DNA of 64,000 nt from positions 2,886,803 through 2,950,802 of the forward strand of contig NW_003101678.1 of assembly GCF_000003855.2 (NCBI RefSeq), in the 5' to 3' direction. The notes beneath the pieces are model-generated. The model saw only the letters and a program-made list of their open reading frames with translations, did no database searches and was not told the DNA's origin. The DNA comes from Blastomyces gilchristii SLH14081. Lineage: Eukaryota > Ascomycota > Eurotiomycetes > Onygenales > Ajellomycetaceae. Position numbers and translations under genes: made by a program. Position 1 is the first letter of the stretch. Each line of letters begins with the position of its first letter. Positions 50,849-61,306 of the stretch are shown here, in pieces.

Positions 50849-52495
50849 TGCTGCTGGCGGCCGGATCTGCGAGAAGTATAGGCAAGCGCAAAAAGTATGA
50901 GATGATGGTCGTCTCTCTCACCAAGCACTGTACAAGTACAGCTTGGGTTTAGAGAACCAGCAACCCAACTGGGCCTTTCTGAACAGAATTCCTGCGGCAA
51001 ACTGCTATAGGAAGATCGTGAAGGTAAATAATTGGTGAGGTGGGGTGTTTTATCGATATCCAGTTTCCCTCAGTTCTCGCTGTCAATGCGCTTTGGTTGA
51101 GTCTGGACACACCAGTTCAAATAGAACGAACAATAGAAGCCAGGAAAATATAAACAAGAAAAGAAAAAGAGACAGAGAGAAAACAAGATCAAGGAACAAT
51201 ACAGAAGACAAAAAAATAAAAAAGTGATGGGCGATATCAGTTGTCTTGTCTTGTCTTGTCCTGTCTAAGACCCAGCCCTTTTCTTTTCGTCCGCTCCCAG
51301 CCACCATTTCTTCCTTCACATCGTCCAAGCTTAGTTACTGCGTAGTGGTAGCTAACCCAACCCAACCACCCGGATTTTTTCAAACCAACAGCCAACCCCA
51401 GTAACCTATATAATTAGTGGAGTGAGATTATCATAATAATGAAAATAAATAAAAGAGCGATAAATGACAGGGGAAATTAGATGATTGCGGACGCAACCGT
51501 TCGTTCTATGCGCCGGCGGTGGAGGTTGTGTGTTGTGTCAATTGCTGGTGCGCCATCTGGCGGGCGGGGAAAGCGAACTTGCATTGTCAACTTGATAGGA
51601 CCCTGCCAGGGCCTGGAGACAGTCGGAGCTAAAAAGATGGCCACTGGGAACATGCCAGGGCAGAGACAGCAAGCAAGTGGGCTGTACGGAGTAGAGTACA
51701 TAGAATATAGGAGAATGTCTCCCTCCTCCCTTCATTGACTTCAACGCTACTAACTATATTGATGAAGTGAGGTTGGTGACATTGTTGATGATTGCTCCGG
51801 CAACTGCAGTCACGTGTGCCACATTATTCTTGGAGGATATTGTGTGTAATCTATCACATAAGAACGTTATCCTCCAAGAAGTCTTGTTCCAAGGTAAGGT
51901 TGACGGTTGACATGTAACTAACCTGGCGTAAACAGCAAACTCTGAGTCTCTGACTGACTGGGCGCTGTGGAAACTTCGCGGGAGCACGGGCCGCAGAGGG
52001 AACCTACCGCACGCAGGAATCTTCTGGCTGGCCTTGTTACCTCCTCCTGCGCCCAACTATGAATGTTATATGTAATGTACATACGGAGTCCATATACAAA
52101 ACAACAGGAGGAACTGGGTAGAGCCGGACATATATTTTATATGGATGATTTGACTGGGACTGGGACTATCTGATATTCAAAAGGTTGGAAATAGAAAGTA
52201 GCCAAAGGCAGTAAGTACTGAAGAATTTCCACTTGGAAGCTATAAAATATTCACATATACAATTGTCGTCAGGAGCCATGGTAATATATCCTTAGCTCTC
52301 AGCACTGATGAGAAAGAGACAATAATGAAAAGAAGGAGTAAAAGAGCAGAACACAGAGGAAATGCCATTTGCTTTAATATGATCAAATCGGACTTGGGGA
52401 AAAAAAACTGAAAATAAAAAAAAGCTAAAATAATCAGGAACAAAACTATAAACAAAACCCATCGTCATGTAAAGCAAAATATAGAAAGAAAAATA
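50849..52495. other. 1.6-kb intergenic region
   Basis: Promoter side of the Cys-rich membrane protein. Contains a CTTGT pentamer array at about 51240-51262 and a TACGGAGTA site at 51685. Short open frames only; no domain. Confidence 0.5.
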
Positions 52496-53438
52496 TTAAA
52501 CAACCATCCCGGCAATCGCGACCGCAACCCCAACCACAATATCATACAACAACCCACCACCGCCCCTCGCCGCAACACCCCCAGATCCCACCCCATCCCT
52601 AAACGCCGTACAATACCCCACCTGCAACCCATGACACGCCTCCGTGCTCAAACTAGAGCACACGGATACCGGATTCCCGGCCGTCGGCTGCACGCCTGGT
52701 ACAGTTATACCGCCCTCACCCCCAATCGTCACGCCATTCACTCCGCCCAGCGACGCCGTGCAGCTGGAGTACTGCACCTGGCAGTCTGTGTAGGCGGAGA
52801 CGCAGGCGTCCTGGTTTGAGAAGGTGGTGGGGATGATGGGGAAGGGGAAGAGGGCGTTGGGCACTACTGGGCGGGTGCTGGTGGGGTCTGTTGGGGGCGT
52901 GGTGGTTGCTGAGGTGCCGGGTTGGGGGAACATGAAGCCAGAGGAGGAGGTTTGGGCGGAGTCTGTTGTGGTTTGTATATGGATTGTCAGGTATAGAATG
53001 GAGGGGAGTGGAGATGCTGGGGGGGGGGGGGGGTGGTCCTGGGGGGGGGGGGGTGGTATGTATATACGCACCCGACAAACGGCCCGTACACGCCGCCCCG
53101 CTAGGACAGCAGGCGATGATATTCGCATCGTCGCGCGAGCAGACAGCCTTGGGATGACAGCATGCCTCCGGCGCACCGAGGAGGGCACAGCTGTTGAATC
53201 CAGCTGGACAAGTCCCCTGTCGCTTTGCCAGTGCTGCGGCCTCCTTCGCCCTGCGGCTATCGAGGAGGATGAGGTTTGCATTGTTATTATTATTATTATT
53301 ATTATTAGTATTAGTATTAGTATTAGTATTATCGTTGAATTGCGGTTGATAGAAGGGAAAGGTGTCTGAATTGGTATTATCGGCGCCGGCTGGGGTCAGG
53401 AGCAGCAGCGGGAGGAGTGAGAGGGTTTGTAGTCGCAT
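52496..53438 (-). CDS. secreted Cys-rich protein, probably GPI-anchored
   Basis: Two exons, complement(52496..52962, 53072..53438), 277 aa. A signal peptide (MRLQTLSLLPLLLLTPAGA) is followed by an Asn/Thr low-complexity stretch encoded by an ATT/TTA-type microsatellite, then a Cys-rich module (CPAGFNSCALLGAPEACC; CCPSGAACTG). A Ser/Thr/Pro linker leads to a second Cys-containing module (DACVSAYTDCQVQYSSCTAS; CSSLSTEACHGLQVGYCTAF). The C-terminus ends in a Gly-rich segment plus LLYDIVVGVAVAIAGMVV, a typical GPI-attachment signal (hydrophobic end with no basic tail). The same layout is known for uncharacterised GPI proteins of Aspergillus (from memory). The intron carries two long G/C homopolymer runs. 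Expected location is the plasma membrane or cell wall. Confidence 0.82.
53019..53053 (+). repeat. two poly-G runs inside an intron
   Basis: Runs of about 15 G (53019-53033) and 13 G (53041-53053) separated by TGGTCCT, within the intron of the GPI-type gene. The transcript carries the complementary poly-C, while the coding-strand complement is quadruplex-prone. Confidence 0.85.
53284..53333. repeat. trinucleotide/hexanucleotide microsatellite within a coding exon
   Basis: TTA/ATT units followed by AGTATT units on the plus strand. On the minus strand they encode the alternating Asn-Thr and poly-Asn stretch near the N-terminus of the GPI-type protein. The array length is likely polymorphic. Confidence 0.8.
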
Positions 53439-53492
53439 TGCTTCTTCGTCGTGAATCGGCGGGTAAGGACCCCGCGGGGATGGAGCGATTGA

Positions 53493-53505
53493 TTTATATT
53501 ATATC
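53493..53505 (-). promoter_or_regulatory. candidate TATA box of the GPI-type gene
   Basis: GATATAATATAAA on the minus strand, about 55-65 nt upstream of the ATG at 53438. The position fits a short 5' UTR. By inspection only. Confidence 0.4.
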
Positions 53506-56143
53506 GGGTACGAATGGGATATCGATTGGGGTATAAAGTGGTGGTGATATACGCTTCGGCTTCGCATGGATGACTTTGCGTTCTGTCAGCTCGTAAACAT
53601 ATACGGAGTATACATGCTTCTGTTGAGGATCGCCTGGAAAGGCAATGTAATCATGGTAGGGATCGATGAGATAGGAAATAGATGGATGCGATCGATGCAA
53701 TGCCTCATGATGGATGATATTATTATCCATAGTTAGACATAGTGACAAGGAGCGGGCATAGTTACCAAGTAGTTACTCAAGAGAGCGGTTGTTTGTCGCC
53801 AGATGGGCTCAGACTCCGCTGAAATGTTGTTTATTCAACCCGATCTACAGCAATCTCATTTATTATTATCAAGCAAACGTCGTTAACCTATTCCGGATCC
53901 TTCAAGGTATTTTGAGTAAATTAACCGAAAAAAAAAAAGAAAAAAGAAGGAAACATGATTCAAACCGATCGCAAATCCGCAAGAAACCACTTCGGCTTCT
54001 CCCCCACCGCTGCAACCCTAGCGATGCCACGGCAACCAGCCGCCAACAAACTCCCAAGCGCCATTAAATAAACCCACAACCACTGGGATTGAAGAACCAA
54101 CCAGCAGCCAACCAATGCGACCTGTCAGATGGCCAGCCAACCAGAAAGAAAACAAAATCTCGAAGCTACCATGCAGCGCTGGCCCAATCCCACGATGCAA
54201 GAACCGAACTACCTAGTTCGTTGTGTTTTCATCTCATGAACCCATACAGATTAATCAGTGCCGGAGATAATCTGCTACGTTGTTTCGAGCCAGGATTCAG
54301 TTCGTATTACCTGTGGAAGTGGTGGTTTCTCCATTGCTATTGAGGGGATTCCAACTAATCGTTGTGCGGCGCACGTTGTGTGTACAGTACGGGATACAGA
54401 AGCAGAAAAATACCCCAACATTCAGTTCAAAATTGTGAGCATGAGCTAGCCGTAGAAAAAACCTTTCCCGAAATCTATAGAGTGATATGGATATAAGTAC
54501 TCCGTATCAGAAAAGAAAGTCGAAACCTGGCCCCCGTCACAACACCCAAAGCCAACTAGGTTGGCACGATTAACCCCCTGATCGCGCGAATGCCATGCTC
54601 TGAACTATGATGTTGAACCTGATAGCCCTGGCCACGGAATCTCTTTCATGTCTGGCAGGTGTGGATTCCTTCGATATCGATTTGCGGGTATCCAGAACTG
54701 TGTTCAATCCTGCAACGTGGGCTAGGATATACTGTACTCTACAAACCTTTATGGAGGCACATAGTGGAGTGAAGCTACTAATCTGCTGTTAAACATGTGA
54801 GGATACCTTACATTTCCCAACTGCTGTCTCTTGGAAAGGAGGACGTTTCCAGTCTTTTCTTTCTTCCTTTTTTCGAGGTAGATCCAATATGTTCGCCTCG
54901 GTTCAGTTAACTAAACCCAGGAACCCGAGGTCCTAAGTTTAAGGAACCATGGTGAGTTCGAAACCAGCTCTATCGACGCCCAGTTCCTTAACATCAAGGA
55001 AATTAATAGCAGCCAGGAGCCGTTTCAACATAGAACACTCTGACTCAGGCGCGATAAGAGGTTGCAAATTGCAAGCTTGCCACGTTTTTCTCCCGTTTCT
55101 CGAAGGATGGGCTTTAGTCATTTAGCTCAAAAAATGTCGGTCAGCTCAACCTGCCTCTATATCGCTCAACATGATATGTTGACATCAGACTTCCAGTTCT
55201 AGGAATTTCGAACTGGAGCCTGACAGCAATTAACCCTTAGCATACTCAGGCTATTAACAGCCCTCAGTATGTTACTGCCTTGGCTACTAGGAGTGTCAAC
55301 GAGTAGGGGGCAAGGCAAAAGAGGGCTTTCTTTTCAGGGACTGCTATCTCCAGCTAGTTACCGGGGCCCAGCTTCACAACCAAAAGCTAAGCTACATACT
55401 AGAAAAAAAATTCCGACATGTCTAAAACTAGTTTGCGTCTTGTGTTTCCCTGCCGTCTGCCGTCTGCCACGAGGCGATGCGCATTCTACGGCGCGTGCAG
55501 CAACGGAACTTGAGGCGCCTGGTTCTCCAGGCTTCAGAAGAGCAGGGCCTTCACACGCAGAAGCTTGCTATCCATTATCGGGAAAGGTGCAAAATCAATC
55601 GAAGGTAGGAAGACAACAAGCCACAATGTTTTGAAACATATGCATAGCTGCGGATATAGACCTAGCGGCTCCGAGATTATCTCATTTCACACGCAATGGC
55701 GACTAGGTGGCCGTTATTTCGGCAACCAGCAGTAAGTACAGCAGGAGAAAGAAGCTATGCTTGTTTAGCTTATCCCGGGCTGCATCGCATATATACGCGC
55801 ATTACGCAGGCTCGGGTGGATCGAATCGAAGGCTTTAAGTTCTCCCAAGCGAAGACCTCCCCTGTCTTTGAGCTACACTATGATAAGAGCGTTTCCACCA
55901 GTCGATCCTGGGATTGTGAGAACGCTCCCAGTGTGGTGTCACAGCCGGGAATTGCTATGACAGGCGCCGAACAGGACAGTGTCTACGACATCAGAAAGAG
56001 ATATACCAAACGAGTCAAATGATGAACGGCTGTTTGCCAATTTATTTTTAGTCCCTTCATTACCTACAAGCTCTCTTTGAAGAAAAAGCTTGAATAAGAG
56101 CTTGACACAACATTCTAATGCTCCACTTTCACCCTTCATGTAC

Positions 56144-56155
56144 TTTTATATATCC
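56144..56155 (+). promoter_or_regulatory. candidate TATA element of the MFS gene
   Basis: TTTTATATATCC about 65 nt upstream of the ATG at 56220. Position and sequence fit a TATA-like element. Confidence 0.35.
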
Positions 56156-56219
56156 TATCGAATGTCGCTCGCCAGTTCTCATAAGAACTTGAAAAGTATC
56201 GACATATGTACGGCAAGAC

Positions 56220-58058
56220 ATGGACGAGAGCACAGACGAGTTGATCCGACCTGAGGATTTCCCCCTTCCAAATAGGTCTCAAGAGTCGTTATGCTCGCAG
56301 GAGCTAATTAGTTGGAATATCACTCCGCCGCTTCCTGCTCTGCATGACCCTACTCAGCAGTTAGCACCGCCTGCGCCTCTGTCATCGATACCGAGTAATG
56401 TTCCTCCGTCAACGTTAGATGAAACTCAGCAGCTGGGCAAAAATGAGTGGGAATCTATACTTTTATTTTTTACTCTGGCAATAGTGGCTTTTGTCGGTGC
56501 GCTGGATGCGACTAGTCTACCTATTGCTCTTCCAGTACGTATAAAATAATACTCATACAAACTACGCTCTGGGAACAGCATGAAATTCTAATTCTCTTCT
56601 TCCTTTCAGACTATTGCGCGAGAATTTAATGCCAGCACCAGCCAGTCATTCTGGGTAGGAATATCTTTTCTCCTCACGGTCGTATTATCCCAACCAATTC
56701 ACACGGGACTATCCGGTATTTTTGGGAGGAAGGAGATTCTTTACCTGTGCCTCCTATACTCCTCTATTGGCTCCGTCATAGCCGGCTTCTCTAAAAGCAT
56801 ATATGTCCTTATCGTTGGTCGAGCTTTGCAAGGGTTTGGCGCGGGTAGTCTAGAAACACTGTCTGAGGTCATTCTGGGAGACTTCACAACGCCAGAAGAA
56901 CACTGCCGCTACTTAACTATCTTCGGCTTTATCTGGGCAGCGGGCTTCGCATCAGGTCCCTTGATCGGGGCTACCTTTGCAGAATATGTAGATTGGCGTT
57001 GGATTCCCTGGATCAACATACCACTCCTAGCAATCCCTATCATGCTTGTCCTCATATTTCGCATACTCAAACCGATCAAATGTCCCCTCCGGTCCCAGCT
57101 TGGCCAAATCGATTGGCCCGCGATAGCCCTCTTTATACCATCTCTCAGCCTTCTCACCGTGGGGGTGACCTGGACTGGCTCACAGGACCAATGGGACTCG
57201 ATCGCAACTGTCGTCCTCCTAGCCCTCGGCATCCTGTTCCTAGTCATATTTATCATCCGAGAAGGCTATGCCCGCACACCTATATTCCCCTATTGGCTCC
57301 TCACTACTAGGAGCGGATTTGTCAGTCTATTCGGAGCCTTCATGCACGGCGCAGTCTTGTATTCAACTAGTTTCTTCATCCCGATTTACCTCCAAGCCAC
57401 CGTCCAGCTTAATCCCGTCGCTGCAGCTACCAACATGCTACCTCTCTCCGTTCTCGTCCCCGTAATGGCATTGGCCACTACCTTCGCAAGTAGGCATTTG
57501 CATCACCATTATGACTATTTCATATGGACCGGCTGGTTCCTCACTACGCTGGGCATCGGCATCCTAATCCTCCTCGATGGCAAAACCAATACGGCCAGCC
57601 GGCTTGGTCTGCAAGTCCTTGGCGCCATGGGCTTAGGTATCCTGCTCCCTGCCCTAGGTATCCCGTTACAAGAACGAACAGATGGCGAACAACAAACCGA
57701 AGCCACGATGGGCAATTTTATTTTCGCCCGCCAGCTCGGAGCAGTCGTGGGCGTTTCGCTCGGTTCACGCGTGTTTTCGAACGCGTTCTCGGTTGATGTT
57801 GCGAGGCTTTTACCTCTGCCCGAGGCGCTTTCCTCGCTTAGTGATGGGAGTGCAGCGGTGAATTTTATCCCTTCACTAAAGAATTTGGAGCTTGTGGTTG
57901 ATGAAAGGAGGGCGATTACTGGTGTGTATGAACGCGTCATAAGGACTGTGTGGATTGTTATCACCGTCCTCAGTGCGTTGGGATTGCTATCCAGCATCCT
58001 CATCCGTGAGTTGAGGGTGGGAAGGAAGGATAGTGGGAAGCAGGCACTGCAAGGGTGA
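56220..58058 (+). CDS. MFS drug:H+ antiporter, 14-TM DHA2-type
   Basis: Two exons, join(56220..56534, 56610..58058), 587 aa; the intron has GTACGT..TTTCAG ends and phase 0. A polar cytosolic N-terminus (about 75 aa) precedes TM1 with LDATSLPIALP, the DHA2-type form of the LDxTIVNVALP signature. Motif A appears as GLSGIFGRKEILY and is followed by GRALQGFGAG (motif B region). I count 14 hydrophobic helices, ending with RTVWIVITVLSALGLLSSIL. Members of this family export drugs, toxins or siderophore-like metabolites across the plasma membrane; the substrate cannot be deduced here. No biosynthetic gene lies beside it, so a role in metabolite export from a cluster is not supported. It converges on the secreted protease gene. 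Confidence 0.88.
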
Positions 58059-58454
58059 TGTTTTTGCTATTGCGAGGTTCTGATGAGCAGTTCCCATTTT
58101 ACCTTGGGGATTAATGCTTGATAAAATCTTATCTTTAATTATCTATTAACCATAGAGAAACACCTAATTTGCAAAATGATTTGAAGCTTTCCCTCTACGG
58201 CACGTCTACGCCCAAACAAACTACATAAACTGGTTGGTTGCTTTGCGTAGAGAAGAAAGAGGCAAAAGGCAAAAAAGAATAAAATCGAATTCATTGTTAG
58301 AAGCCGAAGGAATCTAGGGACAAACGTTCCAATTAGGAAACCGGGGATGTAAGTACAGTTGACCCTTGCTAAGTAACAATGACTATACTGAGTCATGAAA
58401 CATAACCGATGCCATTAACCCGGACCGGCAGTGTATGTAAGTCACGGCAGGAGA
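58059..58454. other. intergenic region between convergent MFS and protease genes
   Basis: Nearly 400 bp between two stops; expected 3' UTRs. AT-rich, nothing else seen. Confidence 0.6.
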
Positions 58455-59540
58455 TCATTCCATATAGCCTGCAGAATCCCAATGGGCCAAACCATAGGCG
58501 ACAAGATCGGTCATAAGCTTCCCTCCTGCAGAGACATCATGGTAAGAACTTGAGTCTTCCATACCATTACAACTGCCAACCTCCTCACTACAATCCTTCT
58601 CTCCCCCACTGCAAACACCCACAATTGTCGGCTGCCCATCAATATACTCCCACATCGGTCCACCAGACCAGCCGGGTGAGGCAAACGTTCTAGCCTCCAA
58701 TTCCTTCCCAAGACGCCCATGGAAATCAACGTCGAGAAGCCTAATATCCGCCAAAAGCATCTGCTCATCCCCCTGAAACGCATCAGCCGGGTATCCGGAA
58801 CTCCTCCATGACCGATCCATGTAGAAATCCGCATCCTTCCACCACCTTGTACCCATCCAACCAGCCCGGTCCCCAAGCGCTTCACACAGCTGGCAGACGA
58901 TATAGTCAATTCCGGTGACGTTGAATGTATTTTTCACCCCGCGGCATCGCGATATGTAGGAGCTTCCATATGGCTCAGAGCCATTGCCATACCCTGGTGA
59001 AAATCTCATCCATCGATCTCGACCATACCCCCACGGAAAGCAGTGGCTGGCAGTGAGTATGAGATTCCTCCCCACGAGGGAACCCGTACACCACCCTCCC
59101 GTATCGGTTTTGAAGCGCTGGAAGGAAACCCGGCCGATCGTGCTCCATGGATAGGTCGTGAGATTTACAACTTGGTCGCGATAGTAGAGTCCCGTATTGT
59201 TAGAGTTGGCTTTCGAAAGCCTATCAGCATTTTCTGCGGTCCAGGGGATTATTGGAGGAGGAAAAGCTTCGCCCAGGTGCGCCTGAATCGGACTGTATCC
59301 AGGCGTGCCCCCAGAATCTGCATCTAGGGTGCTATCTGGCTTGTGATTGCCGGTATTCCAAAACGAAGAGCTCGCAACATGGTCTAAATCAATTTGTATC
59401 AATTCTTCGGAATCTAGGTTGGGAATGCTAGAAGGTCCCCCGCAGAGCTTCCTGCTGTCTTTGAAAAGAGGCACGGCTGTGACAGAGGTAATGATAATGA
59501 AGTGAAAGACGAATCGAGTAACTGAATGAAATAAACGCAT
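58455..59540 (-). CDS. secreted trypsin-fold serine protease (S1/V8-like)
   Basis: Single exon, 361 aa. A signal peptide covers about residues 1-22 (FVFHFIIITSVTA), followed by a propeptide-like region of about 110 residues. The catalytic domain shows the His motif LILTASHCF (H166), a candidate Asp in TGIDYIV (D212), and the Ser motif GWSGGP (S292). The usual chymotrypsin GDSGGP has Asp before Ser; here it is Trp, which resembles V8/glutamyl-endopeptidase-type enzymes that do not use the Asp194 salt bridge. Several potential N-glycosylation sites (NLT, NGS, NVT, NNT) and Cys pairs support secretion. The substrate is unknown. It lies tail to tail with the MFS gene and 1.8 kb from the AA9 gene. 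The triad assignment is from motif context only. Confidence 0.85.
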   Translation of the reverse strand: MRLFHSVTRFVFHFIIITSVTAVPLFKDSRKLCGGPSSIPNLDSEELIQIDLDHVASSSFWNTGNHKPDSTLDADSGGTPGYSPIQAHLGEAFPPPIIPWTAENADRLSKANSNNTGLYYRDQVVNLTTYPWSTIGRVSFQRFKTDTGGWCTGSLVGRNLILTASHCFPWGYGRDRWMRFSPGYGNGSEPYGSSYISRCRGVKNTFNVTGIDYIVCQLCEALGDRAGWMGTRWWKDADFYMDRSWRSSGYPADAFQGDEQMLLADIRLLDVDFHGRLGKELEARTFASPGWSGGPMWEYIDGQPTIVGVCSGGEKDCSEEVGSCNGMEDSSSYHDVSAGGKLMTDLVAYGLAHWDSAGYME

Positions 59541-61306
59541 TTTATGCTCATAGAAATAGTAAGGGAACGGTCAGCCATCAGAGACTATTGATATGTGGAA
59601 CCCTCATATCAAATGATTGAATCGGGAGGCTTCAAACAGAGGGTCGCCTACAGGATGTGTGCCCAACGGTCCAATTGATATATGATTCTCATGATATGTA
59701 ATGAGAGCATCATCGCACTTCAGAACAACATAACAACAGAATAGGCACGGCGGCCGCAGCAGTTTGGAAGTAGTGCACCTCTGTCACGCTTGCCCGCCTT
59801 GTTCACACAGAAATATTATTATCTATGTGAGCCATCTCGCTCAGAGATGCTCAAGGTAATTCCAATGGAACGCCATAGCCAAATTGCATCTAGAGAATTG
59901 AAAGAAGCGAGAAATGAAGAAATGAAGAAGAATAGAAGTAGTATCAGCTAACACCAGAGCAGTTTCTGAGGATGTTGTGTTTCGGTAGGCGCCAGGTGAT
60001 AAAGGCTATATCTCCGTGCTTGTTGACTTCAACTCAGCTTCAAACTGTGCGGCATCCAAATAAACCCACAACACTGACTTGTCGTCAGCAAGCGCTGAAC
60101 CTGAAAAGACCCGGTTGATTAGTTGAGCGAGCATGCTCAAGTGTTGGCTCAACTGTTAATAAGCCTAGAACCCGCACGGCACGTCCTTAAACAGTTGGAG
60201 GAATCCAGTAAGTTAGCTGTCTGTACCGGCGGTAATTAAACCAGCTCAACGGCTGAGTTATTTTGATGTAGAACAGCTATGCGCTTTTTCATGGTATGAG
60301 TATAGAGTAGAGTATCCTATTGTCGATAACGGATTGGATTGCCTTTGCCGATGTGCGGATCATTGGTCGGGCCGAACACCAGCTGGTTTCAGCCTCCTTC
60401 ATCCACTCCACCCCTGAATTTCAACGTGCTGTAACTTACTCCGTACATCGTTAAGGAGGACTGGAACTCCAGTACGATCCATTTTCTCAGCCCAGCGGCA
60501 AGCGCAACAGCTAATTCCTCCTTCTCCCTCTTCACTGGGCAAGCCGAGTCATGTTGGCGTGAAACACTAAGCCGCCCACGTTCCTCCTATTCTTCGAGTC
60601 AATGGGGATTTAAAGCGTGGTCCCTGTTTCAAGAAGCTCCGTCCGATGTGGATGAGCTACCCCATTAGTACGGAGTAAACTGTTTCCGAGTGTTTCATGT
60701 TATGTTTCTTTTGATGTGGTCCAGATACATCGATGGCCGTATCTTGTCACTGGCCCATAACATGCTGATGTGGGACCTCTTACTTTCTCCCAACGGTCAA
60801 TGATGGCGCCAACTGCTCGGGATATGTATGTACGGAGTAACAGGCATCGTGGTTGGAGGGGGAAATCCCCATCCCAGGGTTTTTGACCACAATCCTCCGA
60901 GGGCTTACCCAAACGACGTCTCTGAAAACTCCCAGTGCACCAATTGGATGTTCTGACTCCCGCTATAGCCGTTTGTGAATGCCATTTCTTCGGCTTTTTT
61001 TTTACTCTTGATACGGTTTATGCCGTATCGGATCCATTCAAAAACCCGTGATGGCGGATGTTTGCTCCATCTACTGATATATAAAGCTCCTATTTCCGCT
61101 CATCTTAGAGGTTTCAATTTTTCGTTCCAATTAACTGTGTTTACTTTCTTCGTTTTTTACCACACTCTTTTCACGCCCAGGTTGGCATCTAGATCTTCAC
61201 AAGCCTCATTGACTGAAGCTTTAAGTTCCTCTCTCACACCATCTTTCGATTCTTACTTGTTTTACGTCAATCGTTTTACATCTGCCCCAAGCACCCTCTT
61301 GACATC
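59541..61306. other. 1.8-kb intergenic region between divergent protease and AA9 genes
   Basis: Shared upstream region. It holds three TACTCCGTA-type sites (60437, 60669, 60831) within 400 bp, the densest cluster in the window, and the AA9 TATA element. No gene recognised; the 60700-60912 minus frame is domain-free. Confidence 0.55.
61078..61086 (+). promoter_or_regulatory. candidate TATA box of the AA9 gene
   Basis: TATATAAAG, a strong TATA consensus, about 220 nt upstream of the ATG at 61307. The following leader is T- and C-rich, as in many inducible fungal genes. Confidence 0.5.

Larger units (their letters stand above)
53439..56219. other. 2.8-kb intergenic region between divergent genes
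   Basis: Between the starts of the leftward GPI-type gene and the rightward MFS gene. TACTCCGTA-type sites lie at 53602 and 54498. Open frames at 55269-55634 and 55696-56022 (plus) show no domain and no splice partner. No RNA gene or transposon was recognised. Confidence 0.5.

Noticed and set aside
55269..56022. Two plus-strand frames (121 and 108 codons) upstream of the MFS gene
   Set aside because: No domain, no shared splice model and ordinary composition; treated as chance.
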